NCBI GenBank assembly: GCA_947455255.1
Contig: CANGOA010000003.1
Location: forward strand, 1 to 58,688
DNA from: Flavobacteriia bacterium
GTDB lineage: Bacteria > Bacteroidota > Bacteroidia > Flavobacteriales_D > Crocinitomicaceae
Direction: 5' to 3'
DNA: 58,688 bases
The notes beneath the pieces were generated by a model. It worked only from the letters and a program-made list of their open reading frames with translations, had not been told where the DNA came from and ran no database searches. The translations under genes and the position numbers were made by a program. Shown here piece by piece: positions 24,864-34,163 of this stretch (positions within the stretch are counted from its first letter, which is position 1; each line of letters starts with the position of its first letter).

Positions 24864-25706
24864 ATGGAAAAAAACGGATTTTTGTCTAATCAATTGGATG
24901 TTATTTTAGACACTACAAAACATAAGTATTTTGACCAACATCCCTATCCTTTTGCTCAAATAGATAATTTTCTAAATGAAGAATATATTAATCAAATTTA
25001 TGATGAGTTTCCAACTCTAAATTCTTCTAAATGGATTAATTACAAGCATTTTAATGAAAATAAGTTTGGTAATACAAAACTTGATTCATTTCCTCCAAAA
25101 ATTAAGGATTTAATTGTTTATCTCAATTCTAAAGTATTTACAGACAAATTATCAGAGTTTACAGGTATATCTGGGTTAATTCCTGACCCATCTCTTGAAG
25201 GGGGAGGTTTACATCAAACACCAAAAAATGGTTTTTTGAATATTCATGCTGATTTTACAGCTCATCCTCACAATAAAACTTGGAGAAGACGTGTGAATCT
25301 CCTTATTTATTTAAATAAAGAACTTCAACCTGAATGGGGTGGAGAATTAGAGATTTGGGAAAAAGATATGAGCAAGTGTGTACACAAAATCTCTCCTATT
25401 TATAATCGTTGTGTTATTTTTAATACAGACTCTGATACGTATCATGGACATCCAGATCCATTTAATTGCCCTGAAGGAGAAAGTAGAAAATCGATCGCCT
25501 TGTATTATTTTACGGATGAAAAGGAGGACTTAAAAGTGAAAGGTACTGATTATAAATCAAGACCACAAGATAGTAGTGTTAAGCGATTTTTAGTTTTTTT
25601 GGATAAAAAAGCACTTGCGATTTATCATTATGTAAAAGTGAAAACAGGAATGAGCGATGCGTTTATGAGTAGAATATTAGGTTTATTTAATAAGAAGTTA
25701 AAATAG
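24864..25706 (+). CDS. 2OG-Fe(II) oxygenase (prolyl-4-hydroxylase-like fold)
   Basis: This 280-residue predicted dioxygenase has the iron ligands His128-x-Asp130 in NIHADFT and distal His194 in DTYHGHPDPF; Arg208 in SRKSIALYY would bind 2-oxoglutarate. RVNLLIYLNKE and WGGELEIWE lie between, as in prolyl-hydroxylase-like enzymes. This subgroup is often seen next to glycan genes and may hydroxylate an amino-acid or sugar substituent. It has its own promoter-like sequence and is convergent with the FkbM gene on the other strand. It belongs to a different family from the PhyH-like oxygenase at 10618. Confidence 0.8.
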   Translation: MEKNGFLSNQLDVILDTTKHKYFDQHPYPFAQIDNFLNEEYINQIYDEFPTLNSSKWINYKHFNENKFGNTKLDSFPPKIKDLIVYLNSKVFTDKLSEFTGISGLIPDPSLEGGGLHQTPKNGFLNIHADFTAHPHNKTWRRRVNLLIYLNKELQPEWGGELEIWEKDMSKCVHKISPIYNRCVIFNTDSDTYHGHPDPFNCPEGESRKSIALYYFTDEKEDLKVKGTDYKSRPQDSSVKRFLVFLDKKALAIYHYVKVKTGMSDAFMSRILGLFNKKLK

Positions 25707-25765
25707 AGATACTTCAGTTAAACTCTTCATTTTTCTTGTTCTTTTAAGCTCAAAGATTGTTATAT

Positions 25766-26692
25766 CTATTTTTGTAAGTGATCCATAAATCTCTCCTCAA
25801 AATTTTGAACTAGATGATTTGGACAAGCTAAATAATTCCACTTTAGAGGAACAACTTTTAATGATTGACATTTTATTAGAATTTTATTTTCTTGTAAATG
25901 ATAAAATGTAAATTTATTATTAAATATTAAATTTAATTTTTTAGCTACTTCATTGTTTAAAACTTCTATAAAAATAAATGCTGATAAATTAAATAATATT
26001 TCTTCAAATCCTTCCATTACTTCAGGTTCAAACATTTCAACATCAATTTTTATTAAATCAATCTCCTCTAAATTAATTTTGGTTTTTTTGATGTAATTTT
26101 TAAACGTTATTGTTTGAACTGAATATTTATTAGTTTGATATTCAGTCCAGTTGTTAGACATTTCAATGGACATACTTGCGCTTGTTTGATTTGTGTCGTA
26201 GCTATCGTAAAATATTGAATTACCATTTTGGTTTGATAACGCGATGTCATAACAATTAATATTAAAATTATTTAGCTTATTATTTTCTAATAATTTGTAA
26301 TATGTATTAACAGATGGTTCAAATGCATAAATAGTTGCTTCTCGGTTGATACATTTAGCAACTAAGCTATAAATACCAGTATTGGATCCAATATCAATGA
26401 TTGTTTTCGCATTACGTGATAGTTCAATCCACAACCACCCTGTTTCTTTTTCAAAAGTTTTAAATAATCCGAACCAATAGGTTTCTTTTTCGATAGTTCC
26501 TCCATAGTTTATCATTTTAAAAGAGTTTTTATTATCAATTGAAACTTTAAAATCGCCACTAAATTTTAAATCGCGGTAAATTTTTATTGTAAACCATTTA
26601 TTTAGTTTAATAATTGAAAAAATCTCTTTTTTAAATGGGATTGAAGATAATATTTTGATTATCAACCAGTATATATTTAATTTATGTTTCAT
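25766..26692 (-). CDS. FkbM-family methyltransferase
   Basis: This fourth FkbM enzyme of the window has 308 residues. The SAM loop is IIDIGSNTGIYSLVAK, with IYAFEPS, CYDIALSNQNG, and the signature LIKIDVEMFEPEVMEGF, where the usual Gly-His is replaced by Met-Phe. FIFIEVL follows. The N-terminal 80 residues are poorly conserved. It is the last gene of the minus-strand series 35544-25766, 94 bp behind the acyltransferase gene, and may be expressed separately. A sugar O-methyltransferase is likely. Confidence 0.82.
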   Translation of the reverse strand: MKHKLNIYWLIIKILSSIPFKKEIFSIIKLNKWFTIKIYRDLKFSGDFKVSIDNKNSFKMINYGGTIEKETYWFGLFKTFEKETGWLWIELSRNAKTIIDIGSNTGIYSLVAKCINREATIYAFEPSVNTYYKLLENNKLNNFNINCYDIALSNQNGNSIFYDSYDTNQTSASMSIEMSNNWTEYQTNKYSVQTITFKNYIKKTKINLEEIDLIKIDVEMFEPEVMEGFEEILFNLSAFIFIEVLNNEVAKKLNLIFNNKFTFYHLQENKILIKCQSLKVVPLKWNYLACPNHLVQNFEERFMDHLQK

Positions 26693-26786
26693 TATGTTTG
26701 TCTATTAGCTGTAAATAGGAAGTGTTTAGAGTTCGTTCTAAAATTAGTTGTTTTTTGACTAGTTGTTCAGTTTATTAAAGATTAGT

Positions 26787-27857
26787 TTAATCTGAATCAA
26801 ATTTATTTTTCAACTTTAAAACATTTTTTTCAAGTAAAAAATAGGAGATAGTAGGGATGAGAATTATAAAAAATATACTTATCCACAGGTTTGAATACCA
26901 ACTATTACTGGAACATGTGAAAAATTGTTGCCATAAATATAATCCATATGAAATTTTAGCAATGTAATTTACAAAAATATTATCCAAAATAAACAATTTA
27001 TTTTTGCTATCGATGGTTAAGGTTATGAATATTAAAATAATCAAATTTACTGCGAATCCAGAGTGACTAAAAATCACTGCACCTAAAAACTTAGATAGTT
27101 GATTAATTATTTTTAGATTACATTGTAGTAAAGGAATCCAAGTAACAATAATTACTAAAGCAATAAGTAAGAAAAACATAGTTTTTTTATTATTTATAAT
27201 AACTTCATTAATTCTTTCAAATTTCAGAGCTAACAAACATCCAATCAAAATAGAATCAACTCTTATAAATAGACTTAATTCGTTAAGTAATATGCAAGAT
27301 TCAGGATATATAAAGTTATATATTCTAAATATCGTAGGTATAACAATTAAGCTGATTGTAATTTTAATCCTATTTTTTTTGAATAAGATAAAAATTATTG
27401 GCCAAAAAAGGTAAAAAAATTGTTCAATACCTAAAGACCAAGTATGAGCAGTAATTTGATCTAATTTCCAATTTAGCCATTTGGTATATGTAATCATTGT
27501 TAGCCACGAATCATGACTTATTTCGACGTAAGAAAATATATCCAAGATTAGATAGAATAAAAGGAGTAGTAAAAATGGAGGTATAATTCTTAATGCTCTT
27601 CTATAATAGAAGTTTTTTACATTGATGTATTTTTTTTTTCTTTCTTCTCTTATTAGTAAAGTATTGATTAAAAAACCAGATAGTACAAAAAATATTGAAA
27701 CACCAAATTGTCCATCTAAAATAAACATTACAAATGATTCAATAAAATGATTATCAATATTAAGAGTAATCTTATTATTTAATATTAAATGATTTATAAC
27801 AACAATTATAACTGAATAAGCTCGTATCCCATCTAAATTTTTAATTCTAAAGTTCAT
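26787..27857 (-). CDS. acyltransferase 3 family membrane O-acyltransferase (OafA-like)
   Basis: This 356-residue integral membrane protein has about ten hydrophobic segments. The N-terminus reads NLDGIRAYSVIIVVINHL, with the conserved His of the family. FGVSIFFVLSGFLI, YYRRALRIIPPF (the R-x10-H region variant) and HTWSLGIEQFFYLFWPIIF complete the acyltransferase-3 pattern. Such proteins move acetyl or other acyl groups across the inner membrane onto sugars of O-antigen or capsule. It has no SGNH domain. It is separated by 131 bp from the operon upstream and by 94 bp from the FkbM gene. Confidence 0.87.
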   Translation of the reverse strand: MNFRIKNLDGIRAYSVIIVVINHLILNNKITLNIDNHFIESFVMFILDGQFGVSIFFVLSGFLINTLLIREERKKKYINVKNFYYRRALRIIPPFLLLLLFYLILDIFSYVEISHDSWLTMITYTKWLNWKLDQITAHTWSLGIEQFFYLFWPIIFILFKKNRIKITISLIVIPTIFRIYNFIYPESCILLNELSLFIRVDSILIGCLLALKFERINEVIINNKKTMFFLLIALVIIVTWIPLLQCNLKIINQLSKFLGAVIFSHSGFAVNLIILIFITLTIDSKNKLFILDNIFVNYIAKISYGLYLWQQFFTCSSNSWYSNLWISIFFIILIPTISYFLLEKNVLKLKNKFDSD

Positions 27858-27988
27858 AAAATATTTTTTCTTTTTTTAATTAACCACATCGTTTTTAATG
27901 TGTATATTTCTTTGTATGATTATTAATTTATCACATGCTTTTAATATTCTGTATAAATTTAAATCCATATTAGTTGAATATAACAATT

Positions 27989-29482
27989 TTAAAAACTGTT
28001 GGATTTATTGTTCTGTTGGTTAATTAATACAATATAATTATTGATTTTGACTGTATCATATTTTACTATTGAGACATTAAAAAATTGAATTAAATAATCT
28101 ACAGTTGGTTTGTCTTTTAGTTTATAAAAGATATAGTCGATGTTTTTATTTGATTGTTTCTTGAATGTTTGATAGCTATAACTAGCGTAATTATAATATT
28201 CGGTATTAATCATAATTGAATTTTCAGCCAAAAAGTTTCTGTCTAATTGATTTATAGTAAGAACTTTGTCATGTTTACTAATCTTTAAGTTTGATTTTAT
28301 TTTTTGTATGGTTTTATAATGAGTATAATACTCAACTTTACCATTATTCAGTTTAATAAAAGGGGAAGTATATACATAAACCTGTTTGAAAATAAATAAT
28401 CCGGAGATTACCATTCCAAATGAAATGGTGAATAATGGAGATAATATTTCATTTTTGAAGCTAAGTGATGATAAAAAACAAACGATTACTATCGAAGAAA
28501 ATATAATGTAAGGGGTGTAATAATTCACCCAAGATCCCGATTTTGATGATGTAGCAAGCGCTACAAAAAAATAAAAGAGACTTGCTAAAGAAAATAATGC
28601 AATGTATTCTTTACGTTTTTTAATTAAAAAATAAATAGAGCATATAAGTCCAAGAACAAAATGAATCATGTAAAACCCATACGCTCTGTCAAACACTCCA
28701 ATGATTTGTTGAATGGATGAGGTGTTTTTCAATCCTTTAAAAACACAGGTGTAAAAGTGTTCTCCAAATATAAATGGGCTGATTGCTATTGATCCTATTA
28801 ATAATCCTAAAGAAATGAAGCTTAAGCTGAAAAAAGTCCTCCATTTTTTAAGTAAAATAAGTCTGATTGCCATCGGTCCAGCAATGAGAATGCCATCTTG
28901 TTTGGTGTAAAAACATGTAATGATTAGTAAGGAAGTTAAAACGGTCCAATTGATATGATTCTTTTGTTCCATTTTTAAATAGGACCAAATCGATACTCCG
29001 ATCATTAGAAGTAGTGTAGCGTCTGGTCGTACCGTAAATGCTGGATTCGTAAATAATGAAAGAATAAGTAATGCACTTGTCGCAGAAGTATGTTTAGAAT
29101 TCCCTAAGTATTTGATTGAAATGTGGTAGATGAGTATCACAAGTAAGATATTCGCGAATAATTCATACAACCTTCCATAGACTGTTACTAAATATACATA
29201 ATCAACACTTTCTTTATTAAGTAATTTCGCTATCCCAATGATAGGCAATTGAGATATAGGTGTGTATTGAAAAACTTCTAAAGGTAATTCCTCCGGATTT
29301 GTGTAGATTGGTTTTCCATTTGCAACATTAATTGCTTTCCAAATGTTATTCGATTCTCCATTGGATAATTCAGGGAGGTAACTAAAACAAATTGTAATTC
29401 GATATATTAGTAATATCGTTAACCATAAAGCGAATATTACTTTAAACCAGCTGGATGAAATTCCTTGTTTAATTTGAAACAT
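27989..29482 (-). CDS. multi-pass membrane glycosyltransferase, GT-C fold (ArnT/PMT-like)
   Basis: This 497-residue protein has a first membrane segment at about 13-34, a short extracytoplasmic loop with acidic residues (ELSNGESNNIW), and some ten further hydrophobic helices. FTNPAFTVRPDATLLLMIGV resembles the helical core of GT39/GT83/GT87-type transferases. The C-terminal 110 residues are hydrophilic, probably a periplasmic domain. Such enzymes use polyprenyl-phosphate sugars as donors. It follows the polyprenyl-phosphate GT2 gene by 2 bp, which supports a donor-maker plus transferase pair. The exact GT family is uncertain. Confidence 0.65.
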   Translation of the reverse strand: MFQIKQGISSSWFKVIFALWLTILLIYRITICFSYLPELSNGESNNIWKAINVANGKPIYTNPEELPLEVFQYTPISQLPIIGIAKLLNKESVDYVYLVTVYGRLYELFANILLVILIYHISIKYLGNSKHTSATSALLILSLFTNPAFTVRPDATLLLMIGVSIWSYLKMEQKNHINWTVLTSLLIITCFYTKQDGILIAGPMAIRLILLKKWRTFFSLSFISLGLLIGSIAISPFIFGEHFYTCVFKGLKNTSSIQQIIGVFDRAYGFYMIHFVLGLICSIYFLIKKRKEYIALFSLASLFYFFVALATSSKSGSWVNYYTPYIIFSSIVIVCFLSSLSFKNEILSPLFTISFGMVISGLFIFKQVYVYTSPFIKLNNGKVEYYTHYKTIQKIKSNLKISKHDKVLTINQLDRNFLAENSIMINTEYYNYASYSYQTFKKQSNKNIDYIFYKLKDKPTVDYLIQFFNVSIVKYDTVKINNYIVLINQQNNKSNSF

Positions 29483-29484
29483 GC

Positions 29485-30216
29485 TTATTTACGTTCTCTA
29501 TTTTTAGGTAATTCGTAGGTGGATGAAAAAATGTTTTGATACACTTTACGCATATCTTTTATTGTTCTCATGATATTTTTTGGTGAAACAGATGCACCTT
29601 TCCCAAATTCTCTAGGAAACGTTTGTATCCCCATTTCTCCTACTCTGTATCCTTTTAACATCGTTCGTAATGTGATTTCAGCACCTATAAATGGACTGTC
29701 TGAAATTATTGTTAAGTCATCATAGACGGATTTTCTCATTAATCTTAAACCAGTACTAATGTCTCTATAATTCGTTCTAAATAATACACGAAATATTTTA
29801 TTATACATACCAGATATAAACACACGTAACGTAGAGTATAATTTTACATACCTAAAGGTGATAATTAAATCATAATAGTCTTTTAGGCGAATCATTTTCC
29901 GAAGATCTTCAATATCATATTCATCATCTCCATCTGTAAAACACACCCATTCATATTGCGCATTTTCAAGTCCAGATTTAATGGCGGCACCGTACCCTTT
30001 ATTTTGAGGGTGGTGAATTACACGAACATACTCATATTTATTTGCCATTTCATCCGCAACAGCACCACTGTTATCTGGGCTACCATCATTGATTATTATC
30101 ACTTCATAGTTAGAAGCGACTTCTTTTAATATATGTATGCATTTTTCAGTCATGTTCGCAATGGTATTTTCATCATTGTAAACGGGGAAAAATATTGTTA
30201 TTTCTGGTTTTTCCAT
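29485..30216 (-). CDS. DPM1-like GT2, polyprenyl-phosphate glycosyltransferase
   Basis: This 243-residue GT-A enzyme of the dolichol-phosphate-mannose-synthase group has TIFFPVYNDENTI, IIINDGSPDNSG, HHPQNKGYGAAIKSGL (the KGxGxA signature) and FTDGDDEYDIEDL as metal site. RDISTGLRLMRK and PFIGAEITLRTMLKGYRVGEMG complete the family pattern. It lacks C-terminal membrane helices, so it probably acts at the membrane surface. It likely loads a sugar on undecaprenyl phosphate for the GT-C protein encoded 2 bp downstream. Confidence 0.83.
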   Translation of the reverse strand: MEKPEITIFFPVYNDENTIANMTEKCIHILKEVASNYEVIIINDGSPDNSGAVADEMANKYEYVRVIHHPQNKGYGAAIKSGLENAQYEWVCFTDGDDEYDIEDLRKMIRLKDYYDLIITFRYVKLYSTLRVFISGMYNKIFRVLFRTNYRDISTGLRLMRKSVYDDLTIISDSPFIGAEITLRTMLKGYRVGEMGIQTFPREFGKGASVSPKNIMRTIKDMRKVYQNIFSSTYELPKNRERK

Positions 30217-30218
30217 AC

Positions 30219-30854
30219 TTAAAAGAGAATAGTTGAGTTACTTCTAAATTTTTCTACCCAATGAAGTCCTTTTTTTGTGAATTCTAAACTACTATGAAAT
30301 GAATCCAAGCAAAAATCGGAAAAATAGGTTTTATTTAACTGCGAAGTAAATTGTTGTAGTCTTTGTTTTTTTGAAGCATAAATTTCATTTTCTAAATTAA
30401 CTACAAAATTTGGCACCCATTCTAAAGAGGTAGAAGGGGTAAAATATTCAATCAAACTCATTGGTTTAATTCTACACAATGCAGGTCCAAGATTATTTAT
30501 TTTTTTATGAAAAAAATGGTTGTCTTGATTACTTGGGGTTAAAATTAATTCATGCTCATTTAGAATGTATTTTTCTAAATAATTAATGATAAAATCTTCA
30601 CCTTCTATAATGGCATCAAAATCGATGATGTGTATGGTTACGTTTGGTACTTCTTTCCAAAAGTTTAGCATTTCTTGATGACGGAGACTGGAGGTTGTTT
30701 CGTCACAATGACCACCTTTTGTCATACAAACCAAGTCAAAGTGAGTATCTGGGTATTTTAATATTGTACCTGACATTCCATATTCAATATCATCTGGGTG
30801 AGGACTTAACCCTAAGACCTTTGTGAAATTAAGAAAACGAGTACTTGGTGTCAT
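30219..30854 (-). CDS. PIG-L/LmbE-family deacetylase
   Basis: This 211-residue predicted zinc-dependent N-deacetylase has the first zinc motif intact: SPHPDDIEYG (His19, Asp21-Asp22). The second motif is unusual, PSNQDNHFFH instead of PxDxHxDH; the spacing of the histidines is kept but the following Asp is missing. Family members remove acetyl from GlcNAc-containing lipids or sugar conjugates. The start overlaps the stop of the hexapeptide acyltransferase gene by 4 nt, and the next gene follows after 2 bp. An N-deacetylation step on a sugar precursor, perhaps to free an amine for another acyl group, is the simplest role. Confidence 0.78.
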   Translation of the reverse strand: MTPSTRFLNFTKVLGLSPHPDDIEYGMSGTILKYPDTHFDLVCMTKGGHCDETTSSLRHQEMLNFWKEVPNVTIHIIDFDAIIEGEDFIINYLEKYILNEHELILTPSNQDNHFFHKKINNLGPALCRIKPMSLIEYFTPSTSLEWVPNFVVNLENEIYASKKQRLQQFTSQLNKTYFSDFCLDSFHSSLEFTKKGLHWVEKFRSNSTILF

Positions 30855-31702
30855 ATTATTGAATTTAATGAAACAAAAGGAAGTCCTGTGAAAATTTTGA
30901 TGCCTTTTCTACGTAAATAATCTCTTAAATCTTCACTTAGTGGACTATTGTCTCCAGTAATTTTTTTATTTATAATGTCGAATTGTGTTTTTTTGTTTGA
31001 ATGAGTAAGTAGAATAAGTTGATTCTCTTTATTATATTCAACTGAAATATCTTTAATTCCTTTTTTCTCTTCGGTACTTTGTTTCCAATATTCAAGTGTT
31101 GGAACGATTAGATTCTCAAGCGCTTGTTTATCTAAAGGTCTTGGATAATAATTTTCACGTAGTACTCTACATGGACTGCCTGCGGCCATAGCGTTGGATG
31201 GAATTGGTTTTGTTATAATACTACCGATTCCAATTACACAATTATCACCTATCGAAGTATTTGGCAGCATGATAGTTCTTGCAGGTAACCAAACATTATT
31301 GCCGATAGATACTGGTCCAAAGTCGGAAGGAAAACCTTGTGTCACATCTAACCATGCTCCATGGGTCCAAATCATCACCTCTGTACCTATACCAACTTCG
31401 TCACCTATTGTCACAGGACTGTTTGGATTAATTAACGTATTTTCAAAAATACCAACATGTTGGCCAATATGGACTATTGCTTCTTTATTTGTAAATCCTC
31501 CTCTACCTATTTCAACCGATTTTGACATATATAAGTATTCACCAGCAATAAATTCTTCACATTGTATGGTTGTACCACTTTTAATGATTGAACAATCACC
31601 TATTTCAAAGCGACCTCGAACATTGATTTGCACATCGTCTGCAATTTGACAATTATTGCCGATAATGATTTCTTTTGCACTAATATTTTTATAATTTTCC
31701 AT
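30851..31702 (-). CDS. left-handed beta-helix (hexapeptide repeat) acyltransferase
   Basis: This 283-residue protein's hexapeptide repeats run from about residue 12 to 165 (for example IIIGNNCQIADDVQI, VTIGDEVGIGTEVMIW, VSIGNNVWLPARTIML, TSIGDNCVIGIGSII) and form a LbH domain, with the usual closing AMAAGSPCRVLRE. WTHGAW supplies a His at the expected active-site region. A C-terminal tail of about 100 residues is not recognised. It probably O- or N-acetylates a sugar nucleotide or glycan. Overlap with the PIG-L deacetylase gene suggests linked steps, such as exchange of acyl groups on one amino sugar. Confidence 0.82.
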   Translation of the reverse strand: MENYKNISAKEIIIGNNCQIADDVQINVRGRFEIGDCSIIKSGTTIQCEEFIAGEYLYMSKSVEIGRGGFTNKEAIVHIGQHVGIFENTLINPNSPVTIGDEVGIGTEVMIWTHGAWLDVTQGFPSDFGPVSIGNNVWLPARTIMLPNTSIGDNCVIGIGSIITKPIPSNAMAAGSPCRVLRENYYPRPLDKQALENLIVPTLEYWKQSTEEKKGIKDISVEYNKENQLILLTHSNKKTQFDIINKKITGDNSPLSEDLRDYLRRKGIKIFTGLPFVSLNSII

Positions 31703-31730
31703 GATTCTTGTTGACTTTCAAAAGTAATGA

Positions 31731-32831
31731 TTATTTAGATAGGTTATCTTCACAGAATTTTATGTTTTTTTCGAGTTGTTCTAAATTTACAGTGATTATT
31801 CTATCTACATGTTCAATTCTTTTTTCTCCAGTAGTTTTTTTTAAAGGTTGATAGCTAATGTTTTTTGTTTTGTCGCTCAAACATAATTGATAAGCATAGT
31901 TAACATCAACAGCAGAAGCCAATTTCCAATGTGGGAATGGATTGGCATAATGTGCAAAGTCTTTTTCTAAAAATTCTAAAGCTATTTTATTTGGTTCCAT
32001 GAATATAACATTCGAAAATCCTGCTCCATGATTTGTGAATAAAATGTCTGCATTATTCATATATATTATTTGATCCCAAACACTTAAGTTTTCGAAAGAG
32101 ACGATTTCGAATCCGTTATTTATGAAACATATTTGAAGGTCATCTTCGTTAGCGATAGCTCTTTTAACATTCTTACCTCTAGTAAGATATATTTTTTTAG
32201 GCGTATGGGTTAATTGACATCTTTGTTTCGCTTCATCTAATAATCGATCTCTAACGAGTTTGATATGTTCGGGATAAAAATAAGATGTTATTTCTCTGAC
32301 TTCTGGAAAAATAAGATTGTCAATAAATAAATGATGTCCAGCAGGGATTCTAAAATGTTCGATTTGGAAGGCTTTTAGACTTTCAGAAATATATGGGATA
32401 GTATCCCATTCTTCCGGATACAATAAAATTAGATTTTTCAATCCAATTTCATTTTCTACTCTCGTAAGTCTTTGAAGGTATTCTGTAATCCAAAAACTAT
32501 AATTTAACCATTTTGAATGTATTAGTAAATAAGTTTTGTCTTTTAAATGAATGGAAGGAATACTTTTTCCAAATTTACAAACGATATTTTGTTCGAATGC
32601 GGTTTTCCAATACTCAAAATAAAATGTATGATCGTTTTTAGATTTTAAATTTAGTCCGCTTTTGGGGTTTAATATTCCGTTTTTTAAAACGAATCCATTG
32701 TTTGTTACAAATACCTTTTTTACTCTTTTTATTTGAGGAATGTCAATTGTATAATTTGCCACTTGATCGAAAAGATGTCGATCAAATTCTTGAAGGTTTA
32801 TAGGGTATTTTACTGAAATAGTATGGCTCAT
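31731..32831 (-). CDS. GT61-family glycosyltransferase
   Basis: This 366-residue protein has a C-terminal half matching the GT61 (formerly DUF563) core: KKIYLTRGKNVKRAIANE, FEIVSFENLSVWDQI and FTNHGAGFSNVIFM, where the GAG-x-(S/T)-N segment is the family hallmark. The N-terminal half is loosely conserved. GT61 includes xylosyl- and GlcNAc-transferases in eukaryotes and many uncharacterised bacterial capsule enzymes. It lies 1 bp from the stop/start of the upstream polymerase-like gene and 28 bp before the acyltransferase gene, in one operon. Donor and acceptor are unknown. Confidence 0.83.
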   Translation of the reverse strand: MSHTISVKYPINLQEFDRHLFDQVANYTIDIPQIKRVKKVFVTNNGFVLKNGILNPKSGLNLKSKNDHTFYFEYWKTAFEQNIVCKFGKSIPSIHLKDKTYLLIHSKWLNYSFWITEYLQRLTRVENEIGLKNLILLYPEEWDTIPYISESLKAFQIEHFRIPAGHHLFIDNLIFPEVREITSYFYPEHIKLVRDRLLDEAKQRCQLTHTPKKIYLTRGKNVKRAIANEDDLQICFINNGFEIVSFENLSVWDQIIYMNNADILFTNHGAGFSNVIFMEPNKIALEFLEKDFAHYANPFPHWKLASAVDVNYAYQLCLSDKTKNISYQPLKKTTGEKRIEHVDRIITVNLEQLEKNIKFCEDNLSK

Positions 32832-34163
32832 TTATCTATTATTTTTTTCTGATTTTAAATTCATTGTTAATAATATAAATAAAAAAGGTAATAACGGAGC
32901 TTTAAATCGAACAAGTACACCAAATAATCCCGAAGTATAGCCAGCAAAAAAGCCAAGTATTAAAGAAAATACTGCTGCCATAACCAAAAATTCATTTTCT
33001 CGTATGCGTTTAATAAATAACACGACTCCACTCCTAAAAATGAGTGTGATAGAAAGTGATAATAATAGGAGTGTTTCCAATGCACTAATTAATATAAATA
33101 AACTTCCAGCCTCCCATAAAAAAGGTCTATAGAAAGCAGTGAAAATAGATATAGGCATCGCTTTTAACATACCAAAAGGCGTAAAGTCCGTAATGCCAAG
33201 GTCGTATTTTGCACCGCCATATTCTGAGTTATTTTTAAGGTCCGATTGAATTACCTGCGCTTCTTGGGTGATTTCAACCGCTTTAGAAGAACCAAAAAAG
33301 ATTGCCATACCAGCAAAGATCATTAGAATCAAAATTGATTGAATGAATAACTTAGAAAAATTTGAAATTCCAGGTCGATTACTATATTTAATACCAAAAG
33401 CAAAAATGAATGGAGCTAAAGCAGTTAAAAGCATGAAGTCACGAATGTTGGATAGTAAAAAATAAATAATTAAAAGTTTGAAATAAAAAACAAAACCTTT
33501 TTTTATTGATTTGTCAAAAAAACAAAATAATAAATCCAAAGCATAAATTACACAACAATATACAATTGTATCTTTAGAAATACCTGTACACCAGAAAGCA
33601 GTGGAAGGAAGGAGTAAAGCTCCAATGGCTAAATTTCGTTCACTACTTGCATTGTATTTTATTCCCATTTCAAATAATTTCCAACTTGCTCTAAACGAAA
33701 AATATGCACAAAGAAAAGTCATGGCGAAATAACTTCTAAACGTTAAAAAAGTTAGTAGTGCATATACTTTTGAAGTAAATAACCCCTCTTTTTCGTTATA
33801 AATCCATTCTGGAGGTACACCTGTATTTATATCAAAGCTGTAATACCTACTTGAAAAAGGTAGCGAACTAAACATCTCTTCGAAAAAATTAAGTGGTTTG
33901 ATATAAAACAAATTATTAAATTTTTGAGCGGTATCCCAGTAGGCCGCTGTGTCTCCTCCATCATATTTATAAATGTAGATAATTGAGAAAGAAATAGCTG
34001 CTAAAATTTTTACGTAAAATCCTGTTTTATAGTATTTATAGTAAGATTTATCCTTGTTTTTGTTATAGGTATTCGAGACAACACTTAATAGAATAAAAAA
34101 CCAAATCAAAATCGCTAATCCATCAAAAAATCCTAAAAATTGATACGTACCCTCTTGAATCAT
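32832..34163 (-). CDS. multi-pass membrane protein, candidate Wzy-type polymerase
   Basis: This 443-residue protein has about ten to twelve hydrophobic segments and a large loop after the first helices that contains YDGGDTAAYWDTAQ. The motifs LLPSTAFWCTGISKDTIVY, SNIRDFMLL and FYRPFLWEAGSLFIL recur in polytopic proteins of Bacteroidota exopolysaccharide clusters. The topology, the large extracytoplasmic loop and the presence of only one such protein in the amidotransferase operon make it the best candidate for an O-antigen/EPS polymerase, but Wzy proteins share little sequence. It overlaps the HisF-like gene by 4 nt and is followed directly by GT61. Confidence 0.55.
   Translation of the reverse strand: MIQEGTYQFLGFFDGLAILIWFFILLSVVSNTYNKNKDKSYYKYYKTGFYVKILAAISFSIIYIYKYDGGDTAAYWDTAQKFNNLFYIKPLNFFEEMFSSLPFSSRYYSFDINTGVPPEWIYNEKEGLFTSKVYALLTFLTFRSYFAMTFLCAYFSFRASWKLFEMGIKYNASSERNLAIGALLLPSTAFWCTGISKDTIVYCCVIYALDLLFCFFDKSIKKGFVFYFKLLIIYFLLSNIRDFMLLTALAPFIFAFGIKYSNRPGISNFSKLFIQSILILMIFAGMAIFFGSSKAVEITQEAQVIQSDLKNNSEYGGAKYDLGITDFTPFGMLKAMPISIFTAFYRPFLWEAGSLFILISALETLLLLSLSITLIFRSGVVLFIKRIRENEFLVMAAVFSLILGFFAGYTSGLFGVLVRFKAPLLPFLFILLTMNLKSEKNNR

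Noticed and set aside
31194-31649. 151-codon plus-strand frame inside the hexapeptide acyltransferase gene
   Set aside because: It is the antisense shadow of regular hexapeptide repeats, which keep the opposite strand open; there is no independent support.
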